Assembly (NCBI RefSeq): GCF_029893635.1 | Contig: NZ_JARXYR010000002.1 | Location: 2,021,001-2,085,000, forward strand | Direction of reading: 5' to 3' | DNA from: Variovorax sp. TBS-050B | Lineage (GTDB): Bacteria; Pseudomonadota; Gammaproteobacteria; Burkholderiales; Burkholderiaceae_C | Length of the DNA: 64,000 bases | Shown here: positions 19,640-27,569 of the stretch, piece by piece | Numbering within the stretch: position 1 is the stretch's first letter | Layout of the letters: each line of letters opens with the position of its first letter | Position numbers and translations under genes: made by a program | Notes under the pieces: generated by a model | Seen by the model: the letters and a program-made list of their open reading frames with translations, nothing else | Told to the model about the DNA's origin: nothing | Database searches by the model: none

Positions 19640-20251
19640 ATGCTGGCGCCGCTGGCCGTGCTGATGCTCGTCGGGGTGCTGCTGCTGAGCTGGCTGCCGT
19701 TCGGCGCCGCCGCGCAGGGGCGGGCGGGCGCGTCGGTCACGCAGATGCGGCTCGAGCAGGCCGACGACGGCATCTATCTCACCGCGGCCGTGCAGTTCGA
19801 GCTGCCCTCGCTGGTCGAGGAGGTGCTCGACAAGGGCATTGCCGTCTACTTCGTCGCCGAGGCGGAAGTGTTCCAGGAACGCTGGTACTGGACCGACCGC
19901 AAGGTCGCGCAGGTCACCCGCCACATGCGGCTGGCCTACCAGCCGCTCACGCGGCGCTGGCGGCTCAACGTGTCGCCGGTGCCGATCACCGGCACCGCGG
20001 GCTTCGCGGTGTCGCTGAACCAGAATTTCGACAGCCTCGGCGACGCCATGGATGCGGTCAAGCGCATCGGCCGGCTGCGGCTGGGCGACGCGGCCGACAT
20101 CGGCGACGAGTCGCTGCACCAGGTGGTGTTCCGCTTTCGGCTCGACACCTCGCAGCTGCCGCGCCCGTTCCAGATCGGCGTGGTCGGCCAGGCCGACTGG
20201 AACATCGTGGCCGAACGCGCCGCGCGGCTGCCGCTGGAGAAGCAGCGGTGA
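19640..20251 (+). CDS. DUF4390 domain protein
   Basis: The 203-residue protein has a hydrophobic N-terminus with signal-like character (MLAPLAVLMLVGVLLLSWLP then AAAQG) and a beta-rich body, so it should be exported or membrane-anchored. It belongs to the DUF4390 group, which in betaproteobacteria regularly sits between rsmB and an NtrY-like kinase gene. It is likely a periplasmic partner or input element for that kinase, but this rests on gene order only. Its stop overlaps the next gene's GTG start (GTGA). Confidence 0.8.
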   Translation: MLAPLAVLMLVGVLLLSWLPFGAAAQGRAGASVTQMRLEQADDGIYLTAAVQFELPSLVEEVLDKGIAVYFVAEAEVFQERWYWTDRKVAQVTRHMRLAYQPLTRRWRLNVSPVPITGTAGFAVSLNQNFDSLGDAMDAVKRIGRLRLGDAADIGDESLHQVVFRFRLDTSQLPRPFQIGVVGQADWNIVAERAARLPLEKQR

Positions 20252-22581
20252 CCGGCAAACCGCGCAGCGGCGCAGCGGCCACGCCCGCCGCGCGCCGCGC
20301 GCGCGCAATGCGCTGGGCCATCGGCGTCGGCGCCGCGCTGGTCACGGCCATCGGCCTGGTGCTGATGTTCCTGCTCGCGCAGGCCACCAACAACCGCGCG
20401 CTCTACGAACGCTATTACGTGCGGCTGTTCGGCATCAACGTCGTGGTGGCGGTGCTGCTCGTGCTCGTGATCGGCTGGGTCGCGTTCCGGCTGCTGCGGC
20501 GGTTGCGGCAGGGCAAGTTCGGCAGCCGGCTGCTCATCAAGCTCGCCGCCATCTTCGCGCTCGTGGGCGTGGTGCCGGGCGCGCTGGTGTACGTGGTCTC
20601 CTACCAGTTCGTCGCGCGCTCGATCGAAAGCTGGTTCGACGTCAAGGTCGAGGGCGCGCTCGACGCGGGCCTGAACCTCGGGCGCGCCACGCTCGACTCG
20701 CTCTCGGACGACCTCGCCGCCAAGACGCGCGTCGCGAGCGCGCAGCTGGTGCAGGTGCCCGACGCCAGCGCCGGCCTCGTGCTCGAGCGCATCCGCGACC
20801 AGCTGCAGGCGAGCGACGTCATCCTCTGGAACAACACCGGCCAGCTCGTGGCCAGTGCCGGCACCTCGCGCTTCCAGCTCAGCCCCGAGCGGCCCACCAT
20901 CCAGCAGCTGCGCCAGGTGCGCGCCGACCGCGTGATCGCGCACATCGAAGGGCTGGACGAAACCGCACCGCCCGGCGCCAACCTGCCGCCGGCCAGCGTG
21001 CGCGCGCTCGCGATGGTGCAGCGCCCCGGCTTCGACTTCGACACCGCGCCGCGCTTCCTGCAGGTCACGCAGCCGCTGCCGCCCGCGGTGGTGGCCAATG
21101 CCCTCGCGGTGCAGGAAGCCAATCGCGAATACCAGGAGCGCGCCCTGGCCCGCGAGGGCCTCAGGCGCATGTACATCGGCACGCTCACGCTGAGCCTCTT
21201 CCTCGCGGTGTTCGGCGCTGTGCTGCTTGCGGTGCTGTTCGGCAACCAGCTCGCGCGGCCGCTGCTCGTGCTGGCCGACGGCGTGCGCCAGGTGGCCGCG
21301 GGCGACCTGCGACCGACCGCGGTGCTGCAGGGCAAGGACGAGCTCGGCGGCCTCACGCGCTCGTTCGCCGTGATGACCCAGCAGCTCGCCGAAGCGCGCG
21401 GCGCGGTCGAGAAGACCATGGGCCAGCTCGACGCCGCGCGCGCCAACCTGCAGACCATCCTCGACAACCTCACCTCCGGCGTGATCGTGCTCGATGCGCA
21501 GGGCACCATCCTGTCCACCAATCCCGGCGCCACGCGCGTGCTGCGCGCGCCGCTGGCCGCCTACGAGGGCATGCCGTTGGCCGAGGTGCCGGGCCTCGCC
21601 GACTTCGGCAATAGCGTGCAGCAGCAGTTCGACGAGTTCCAGGTCGAGCGCCTGCAGCACGGCCTCGACCACTGGCAGCATGCCTTCGAGCTCCATGCCA
21701 CCGGCACCGACCTGCCGCAGCAGGGCAGCAGCGCCATCAACATCGTCGCGCGCGGCGCCGAACTGCCCGGGGCCGCGCGGCTGCTCGTGTTCGACGACAT
21801 CTCCGAGATCGTCTCGGCCCAGCGCGCGCAGGCCTGGGGCGAAGTGGCGCGCCGGCTCGCACACGAGATCAAGAACCCGCTCACGCCGATCCAGCTCTCG
21901 GCCGAGCGGCTCGAGATGAAGCTCTCGGGCAAGGTCGCCGCGCCCGAGCAGGCCGTGCTCGTCAAGTCGGTCAAGACCATCGTCGACCAGGTCGATGCGA
22001 TGAAGCGGCTGGTCAACGAATTCCGCGACTACGCGCGCCTGCCCGCGGCCGACCTCAAGCCCGTCGATCTCAACGCGCTGCTCGTCGACGTGCTGCAGCT
22101 CTACCACGCGGAGAACGCGCCGATCGCGCTGCGTTCCGAGCTCGACGAGCGCTGCCCGCCGATCCGCGGCGACGCGCAGCAGATCCGCCAGGTCATCCAC
22201 AACCTGCTGCAGAACGCGCAGGATGCGGCCGAGACCGCCGCCAGCAGCACCGGCCGCGCCGGCGAGGTGGTCATCCGCACCCGGCTCGGCGACTCGGGGC
22301 AGCGCGTGCGCCTCACGGTGCAGGACAGCGGCCCCGGTTTTGCCGAGCACATTCTCAAGCGCGCCTTCGAGCCCTACGTCACCACGAAAACAAAAGGTAC
22401 AGGTCTCGGGCTCGCGGTCGTGAAGAAGATCGCCGACGAGCACGGCGCGCGCATCGAGCTTTCCAACCGCGTTGTCGATGGGGCTGTAGCGGGGGCGCAA
22501 GTCTCGCTATCATTCGCGCTGGCAGGCGACTCGCAAGCAGCGGTCGCTCACACCGAAGATTCGAAGTCTTCCGCCGCCTGA
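20248..22581 (+). CDS. NtrY-like sensor histidine kinase
   Basis: This 777-residue inner-membrane kinase starts at GTG, overlapping the previous stop by four bases. It has two or three N-terminal membrane helices, a long periplasmic or HAMP-flanked region, another membrane helix (about residues 311-333) followed by HAMP, a PAS-like domain (NLQTILDNLTSGVIVLDAQG), and a HisKA domain with the phosphate-accepting His at about 539 (RRLAHEIKNPLTPIQLSAE). The HATPase domain shows NLLQNAQDAAE, DSGPGF and GTGLGLAVVKKI. All kinase motifs are intact. NtrY proteins work with NtrX; the short NtrX-like regulator starts 89 bases downstream. Confidence 0.9.
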   Translation: MTGKPRSGAAATPAARRARAMRWAIGVGAALVTAIGLVLMFLLAQATNNRALYERYYVRLFGINVVVAVLLVLVIGWVAFRLLRRLRQGKFGSRLLIKLAAIFALVGVVPGALVYVVSYQFVARSIESWFDVKVEGALDAGLNLGRATLDSLSDDLAAKTRVASAQLVQVPDASAGLVLERIRDQLQASDVILWNNTGQLVASAGTSRFQLSPERPTIQQLRQVRADRVIAHIEGLDETAPPGANLPPASVRALAMVQRPGFDFDTAPRFLQVTQPLPPAVVANALAVQEANREYQERALAREGLRRMYIGTLTLSLFLAVFGAVLLAVLFGNQLARPLLVLADGVRQVAAGDLRPTAVLQGKDELGGLTRSFAVMTQQLAEARGAVEKTMGQLDAARANLQTILDNLTSGVIVLDAQGTILSTNPGATRVLRAPLAAYEGMPLAEVPGLADFGNSVQQQFDEFQVERLQHGLDHWQHAFELHATGTDLPQQGSSAINIVARGAELPGAARLLVFDDISEIVSAQRAQAWGEVARRLAHEIKNPLTPIQLSAERLEMKLSGKVAAPEQAVLVKSVKTIVDQVDAMKRLVNEFRDYARLPAADLKPVDLNALLVDVLQLYHAENAPIALRSELDERCPPIRGDAQQIRQVIHNLLQNAQDAAETAASSTGRAGEVVIRTRLGDSGQRVRLTVQDSGPGFAEHILKRAFEPYVTTKTKGTGLGLAVVKKIADEHGARIELSNRVVDGAVAGAQVSLSFALAGDSQAAVAHTEDSKSSAA

Positions 22582-22670
22582 GCGCGAAAGAACCCCCTCG
22601 CGCACCGGCGATGGCTGACTGGCGACGCTACACACATTGCAGACACCGGCGCGGACAACACACAGCACTC

Positions 22671-23372
22671 ATGGCAAACATTCTCGTGGTCGATGACGAG
22701 CTGGGCATTAGGGACCTGCTCTTCGAAATTCTCAATGACGAAGGCCACAACGTGGAGCTTGCGGAGAACGCCTCCGAAGCGCGTGCCGCGCGCCAGCGCG
22801 CCCGGCCCGACCTCGTGCTGCTCGACATCTGGATGCCCGACACCGACGGCGTCACGCTGCTCAAGGAATGGTCCGCCGCCGGCCTCCTGACCATGCCCGT
22901 CATCATGATGAGCGGCCACGCGACCATCGACACCGCCGTCGACGCGACGCGCATCGGTGCCTTCGCCTTCCTCGAGAAGCCGATCACCATGCAGAAGCTG
23001 CTCAAGAACGTGGAGCAGGGCCTCGCGCGCGAGAACGCACGCCGCGTGGCCGCCGGCATCGTGCCGCCGGCCTCCGGCGCCAACCAGCCCGCCGCCATCA
23101 CCACCACCGGCGACAGCCTGCTGCTCGCTTCGCTCGCCTCGGTGCCCGTGCCCGATGCCGGCCCGCAATCGACCCAGAGCTTCGACCTCGACCGCCCGCT
23201 GCGCGACGCGCGCGACGGCTTCGAGAAGGCCTATTTCGAGTTCCACCTCGCGATGGAGAACGGCTCCATGACCCGCGTGGCCGAGAAGACCGGGCTGGAG
23301 CGCACCCATCTGTATCGCAAACTCAAACAACTTGGCGTCGATCTTTCCAGAGGCCGCAGAAGCGCTGTATAA
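22671..23372 (+). CDS. Short NtrX-like response regulator (receiver plus Fis-type HTH)
   Basis: The 233-residue regulator starts with a receiver domain (ILVVDDELGIRDLL) whose phosphorylation site is Asp52 in LVLLDIWMPD and whose switch Lys is near 103 (FLEKPI). A Pro/Ala-rich linker leads straight to a Fis-like helix-turn-helix at the C-terminus (MTRVAEKTGLERTHLYRKLKQLGV). The sigma-54 AAA+ domain of classical NtrX is absent, a layout common in this group, so it cannot activate sigma-54 polymerase in the usual way. I chose the ATG at 22671 (MANILVVDDE). Its stop codon overlaps the -10 box of tRNA-Phe. Confidence 0.88.
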   Translation: MANILVVDDELGIRDLLFEILNDEGHNVELAENASEARAARQRARPDLVLLDIWMPDTDGVTLLKEWSAAGLLTMPVIMMSGHATIDTAVDATRIGAFAFLEKPITMQKLLKNVEQGLARENARRVAAGIVPPASGANQPAAITTTGDSLLLASLASVPVPDAGPQSTQSFDLDRPLRDARDGFEKAYFEFHLAMENGSMTRVAEKTGLERTHLYRKLKQLGVDLSRGRRSAV

Positions 23373-23373
23373 T
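23344..23373 (+). promoter_or_regulatory. Promoter of tRNA-Phe
   Basis: A perfect TATAAT is at 23368-23373, 18 bases after the tRNA-distal TTTCCA at 23344-23349 and 17 bases before the first base of tRNA-Phe. The -10 box overlaps the stop codon of the response-regulator gene, so the tRNA promoter is embedded in the end of that gene. Confidence 0.65.
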
Positions 23374-23390
23374 TTAAGGCTCCATACCAA

Positions 23391-23466
23391 GGCCCGGTAG
23401 CTCAGTTGGTAGAGCAGCGGATTGAAAATCCGCGTGTCGGTGGTTCGATTCCGCCCCAGGCCACCA
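23391..23466 (+). tRNA. tRNA-Phe (anticodon GAA), integration site of the island
   Basis: The 76-base gene has acceptor stem GGCCCGG with its 3' partner in CCAGGCC, an encoded CCA, anticodon loop TTGAAAA and T-arm GGTTCGATTCC. Its last 35 bases are repeated perfectly at 35437-35471, so the island used the tRNA 3' end as attB and rebuilt it on insertion. The tRNA stays complete and should be functional. An island-borne hairpin now stands 8 bases after it. Confidence 0.96.
23432..23466 (+). repeat. attL: 35-bp direct repeat inside tRNA-Phe
   Basis: This is the tRNA 3' part from the anticodon-stem/variable region to the CCA. It matches 35437-35471 base for base; the sequences diverge immediately on the downstream side (CTCTTC here, AATCCG there). 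It marks the left boundary of the island. Confidence 0.95.
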
Positions 23467-23473
23467 CTCTTCT

Positions 23474-23509
23474 AAGCCCTTGATTCTTAACGGAATCAGG
23501 GGCTTTTCA
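23474..23509 (+). terminator. Island-borne terminator-like hairpin after tRNA-Phe
   Basis: A 13-bp stem with one G-T pair (23474-23486 with 23493-23505) around TTAACG runs into TTTTC. It lies directly downstream of the rebuilt tRNA-Phe and probably ends its transcript, replacing the original terminator that insertion moved to 35481-35510. Confidence 0.7.
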
Positions 23510-23616
23510 GTTGTGGCGCTTCGCTATCCGCTTGATTTGGTACACCAAGCAGGTACACCGTGGCCTCTTCGCTCCATAGAATCGGCGGCGCATCAACTGC
23601 TCGCCGACGCTCGTTC

Positions 23617-25354
23617 ATGGCCCAGCCGTTCAAGTCCCCGACTGGGATCTATCAGTTGCGCCGCAAGGTGCCACCCGAGTTGCGATCTGCGCTCGGCCAC
23701 GAGTACAAGAGATCGCTCAAGACCCGCGACCCGTCCGAAGCGAAGACGAGATTTGCCGAGGAGTGGGCGAGATCGGACGATGCTTTCGCGCTTGCTCGGG
23801 CTCAATCAAAAGGTCTCGACGCCCTGGGTGAGCGAGACACCCAGCAGCTGGCCGCGCGATGGTTTCGGGCCGAGGCGCAGAAGCTTGAAGCGTCAGGTAA
23901 CTTCGTTGTTTGGCTGTTTGAAGCCGAGAGATGGATCAATGAACTGGGCGATCAGCACGTCGAACACACTCGGCTTGCTGGTGCTCGGCAGGCGTTGGAC
24001 GAAGGGTTCCTGGAAGAGCATGACTTCGCTTCTCGTGTGACTCGCAATGTCGCGGCCACGCTGCGGTCCAGTGGAGTGCCTTTGCCCGCAGACGCCGAAC
24101 GGCGAGCGCGCCTTGAAGCGGCATTTCGTGAACACTGGCTCAAGCTATCAGACCTCGCATTCAAGCGCTACGAAGGTAACTGGACGGCCCAGCCCGATGT
24201 TCTGCCGCATGAGCCGCTGATGATTGAGGCCAAGCGAAAGGTGTCGAAGCAGCACACAAAACTGCTCGGTCTGTTCGAGACCTACAGCGCTGACAAGAAG
24301 CTCAACGATGGCGACACGCGGGGTGTGCGCAAGACGCTGGACGGCTACGAAGCAACGCTTAAGCAGTTCATCGAACTCTGCGGCGATCTTCCAATCGAGA
24401 AGATCAGCCGCGAAACCGTCCGTGCGTATCGGGCCTATCTGGCTCAGATGCCCGCAAAGGGCGACGGCATTCGCAAGCTATCGGCAAAGCAACTAATTTG
24501 CAAAAGCCGAAGCCGAAGGGTTGCCCAAAGTTTCTGCGCCAACCATCCGAAACAAGCTGCGTGCTCTATCCGCTGTACTCAGTCACGGCGTGAGGCTGGG
24601 GTTGCTGGCGGAAAATCCGGTCATCGCAGGTGGCATCGGCAGGGCTGCAGCGAAGGCTGCTGGCAGTCGCGGTGCTGCATCGCGGCGGCGCAAGGACTAC
24701 ACCAAGGATGAACTGCGCCGAATCTTCATGAGCCCGATCTTTACCGAGGCGGGATGGTCTGCGCCTCGCGCGGATTTCGGTAGGGCATGGTACTGGATGC
24801 CGCTGCTGATGTACTACACGGGGGCGCGACGCGAAGAGCTGGCACAACTCGCCGCGAGGGACGTGCGGATCAGCAGCGAGGGGATTCCCTGTCTGAGCAT
24901 CCTTGCGATGCCAGATGAGGATGACCCAGACCGCGGAGTGAAGACGGAAGGAAGTCGGCGGATGATTCCGCTCCATCCTGATTTGGTGGAGCGAGGGTTT
25001 CTCGAATACGCGCAAAGTGTCCCGAAGGGTGGGCAGTTGTTCCCCAAGCTGAAGCCAAGTCCCGCTGGCTTTTACGGAGCGAACTTCGGCAAGCGCTGGG
25101 CGGCATATTTGCGTGATGTGGTGGGTTTGGATACTTCAGTCAGCCCTTCGCATGGCTTCCGCCACACGTTCAAGACGTTATGCCGCGAGGTAGGCATTCC
25201 TGAAGACGTACACGACGCGATCACTGGTCACGCCGGGGCTGGAATGGTGGCGCGCGACTATGGGCAAATGCCGCTGGTGCGTATGGCTGCCGAAATTGCT
25301 CGTTACCCATCTGTAGAGGCTTTGGCCGAGGCGGCCTATGCTCTTTACGGCTAG
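23617..25354 (+). pseudogene. Tyrosine integrase with a 1-base frameshift
   Basis: Two overlapping frames together give one site-specific tyrosine recombinase of about 578 residues, the type with an N-terminal DUF6538-like start (SPTGIYQLRRKVPPELR). The catalytic domain lies in the second frame: the first Arg in YYTGARREEL, a Lys-containing strand region (GVKTEGSRRMIPLHP), HGFRHTFKTL and GHAGAGMVARDYG with the likely nucleophile Tyr. The break is at 24496-24499, where CTAATTTGCAAAAGCC reads as CTA ATT GCA AAA GCC if one T is removed, restoring AKAEAEGLPKVSAP. It could be a mutation, a sequencing error like that in rpoC, or less likely programmed shifting. The start ATG at 23617 is preferred to 23560 from family resemblance. 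Confidence 0.88.
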
Positions 25355-25414
25355 CGACTGCGTCAAAGGGGGTAAGCCCAGGCGTGCGGTTGCTCGCCTG
25401 AGCAGAAGGAGTGG

Positions 25415-26086
25415 TTAGGCTGTTTCCAGAGAGAGTTCCGGCATGAGTGTCGTCGCAGCTTTCTGTATTGCAGCGTAAGCCGCTTCCTCTGCCTGTAGTT
25501 CCGCCTCTAGTGCAGCTACCGTTTCGTCCACGAGCCACGACGGTGCCGCGCGGCCTTGGCGACTGGAAATGCTTTTGTCTTGCGCATGCCTACGCATGAG
25601 CAGGTACTTCGTTGAGGCATCAACTTCTTCTCCCATCACTTCCGTTGATGTCGTTGCCGTCCGTTGGAAGGGCCTGCCTAGCAGCGTATCTCCAGCAAGG
25701 ATGCCAGCCTGTTTTAGCGCCGGAATGTATCGCCGCACATCGCTAGACCTCTTGTTATTGAGGTCTGCATACCAGCGGCAAAGTGTGTCGATGCCTGGCG
25801 TGATGTCGCGACGCCGGTTCGCAAACTTCAGAACGAAGGCCGCAAACCGGCGGACTTCGGGCCTTAAGGAATTCAGCGCTTTGGCGCGGGCGGGCAAGAT
25901 GGTGGAAAGGTTAAGGGTGCGGACATCCAACTCGTCTGCGGGGATGATTTCTCCCGTTGCGAGGTCCACGTACTCGCATATCGAGCGAATGGTTCCGGCC
26001 TTGGTCTTCGAGACGGACAGGATGGCAAGGGTTCGTGCGTCCAGCTTCTCGGTCCGGTAGGACCGAGTGACAGTCTTGTTCTGCAA
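25415..26086 (-). CDS. Unrecognised small basic protein, possible winged-helix regulator or replication/excision factor
   Basis: I do not recognise this family. The 223-residue reading begins at a TTG (26086) with AAAGGA six bases upstream. The open frame extends further, with an ATG at 26134, but that stretch has no ribosome-binding site and looks non-coding. The middle part (FANRRRDITPGIDTLCRWYADLN followed by DVRRYIPALKQAGIL; quoted as separate motifs RRRDITPGIDTLCRWY and RRYIPALKQAGIL) has the rhythm of a winged helix-turn-helix. The C-terminus is a Glu/Ala-rich helix, possibly a coiled coil. It lies tail to tail with the integrase, where islands often carry a directionality factor or regulator. 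Confidence 0.55.
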   Translation of the reverse strand: MQNKTVTRSYRTEKLDARTLAILSVSKTKAGTIRSICEYVDLATGEIIPADELDVRTLNLSTILPARAKALNSLRPEVRRFAAFVLKFANRRRDITPGIDTLCRWYADLNNKRSSDVRRYIPALKQAGILAGDTLLGRPFQRTATTSTEVMGEEVDASTKYLLMRRHAQDKSISSRQGRAAPSWLVDETVAALEAELQAEEAAYAAIQKAATTLMPELSLETA

Positions 26087-26959
26087 ACATGTTCCTTTCA
26101 AAATCAGGGGGAACGCCGGAAAACCAGCATTCATGCGGGTTCCAGCCCGATGAAACTGCGCGAAAAGCGCAGATCGGTGCCCAAAGAATGAGCAATGGGG
26201 CTGGAGCGGAGCGAAATGGTCTGCGGTACTCGATGACGTGACGGCGTTGCGAGGCCGGCATGACTGGACGCAGGCAGTCAAGTGCGCTGCGCGAACGAGC
26301 TGCAATCCAGACTGGCGCGGCGAACGTGGTGTGTTCACTTAGGTGGTCTGATACCACCGCGATGCATTTAGAGGGGGCGCAAACCACGGCCGCTCGCAGG
26401 GCGTCGCCTGAGAATCGACGTTTTGCGCCTTGGCGTAGGCAGGGATGAACTCTCTCTTTTCGGACCTTGCTGCGGAACGCGGAGAGCGGGCGCGCGAAAG
26501 AGGGCGTCGGGCTCCAAATGGTGGTTCCTTGAGCAGGCCTTCGGCGTTGAGCGTTGACAGCAGTTCGGGCCGTATACGGTCGATTTTGGACGATCAGGGC
26601 GTCTGTACTGGTTGGCGGTGCTGTTAGGTATTGGGTAGCGTTTGGTTCTGGGGGGCCTAACTAGCAATGTCGATCCGCGATTCCTTCTGCCCGGTTTGTG
26701 TGGACACTTCTGTTCACAGCGGCAGTTCATCTTCTCCGCTCACTCTTCCGGCGCAGTGCTGATCCTCACCCAGCTAACGCTGCAGGCGGGCAGAGCGGTG
26801 CGCGGAGCAGTGGCGGACACGGGAGCCTACAGATAACTCTTCCGCCTGCCGCGGGGTCGGCGGGGCGTGATCCGTGGGCTCATTGGGTGAGGTTAGGCCG
26901 GCACGGGATTCGGCGAGGGGTAGGGGGGGCTGCAGAGTTCAGAGTCTTGTAGGTGGAGG
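26087..26959. other. Gene-poor stretch of the island
   Basis: No convincing gene is seen between the TTG-started regulator and the decayed acetyltransferase. Short open frames on both strands have poor starts and Arg/Pro-rich translations. There is an inverted repeat GGTGGT-CTGAT-ACCACC at 26342-26358, possibly an operator or leader hairpin upstream of the - strand regulator, and a 10-bp palindrome CCGTATACGG at 26570-26579. The base composition is mixed, as in degraded island DNA. Confidence 0.5.
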
Positions 26960-27495
26960 CTCGGATACGCAGCTCATTTTTTGCTCGTTCGTCCGGCCGA
27001 GAATGGGGCGTCGAGACACAGAGGAGTTGACTATTGTGAGCAAGGCGAATATGGATTGACGAGCGTCCTTGGGGTGACCGTTCGAGCTATCCGAGCATGG
27101 AACGGTGTTGACTGACGGCTATATCCGTGAAGCCTTGCTCCGCATGTATCGGCGATATGTCAAGCAATGGAATGACATTGAACTGGATCGAGGTCGGAGC
27201 CTTTCGGAACATACTTCGTCGAAGGATGCTTCAAACCCGCGACGCCGATCACCTTCTCGCCGTCACGCAAGAGCGCAAGAGCGCGAGAGCGCGAGAGTTT
27301 GCCCTCTTGACGCGGCCTGCCACGTGCGACCTCGCCGCAACTGACTACGAGAGCCACGAAAGCTGCGAGGTCAGCCTCCCCACGGTTGGCGGGTGCCACC
27401 ACGAGCACGCTCGGTTCAGCTTTTCCCATGGACACGATTGTGCTCGGCTCCCGAGCGAGGTCAGGGGGCCACGATAATCTATGGAATCTTGCCAA
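26960..27495 (-). pseudogene. Decayed GNAT acetyltransferase-like gene
   Basis: On the - strand, the frame from the ATG at 27495 encodes about 85 residues that read like the start of a GNAT protein: FVALVVSCGEVARG, then RALALLRDGEKVIGVAGLKHPSTKY. It then goes off frame. In another frame of the same strand the text continues as MFRKAPTSIQFNVIPLLDI and FTDIAVSQHRSMLG, then a stop, and further on IFALLTIVNSS followed by RPILGRTNEQ. Together these resemble the order of a GNAT core (Y...VF.KA..., a V-P-x-x-R-G-like segment, then FAT...N...M..IL) but with broken motifs. I read it as a frameshifted relic unrelated to expression of the cargo module. The boundaries are approximate. Confidence 0.4.
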
Positions 27496-27569
27496 CCTTT
27501 TCGTACCTGGACCAAAGGTGTCATTCCCGGTAGGCTCACGTCAGTCCTTTTGCACAAGAAATTCGTTCG

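Noticed and set aside
27105..27477. Short + strand frames near the left end of the module
   Set aside because: They are antisense to the decayed acetyltransferase-like fragment and have poor starts and Arg/Ser-rich translations.
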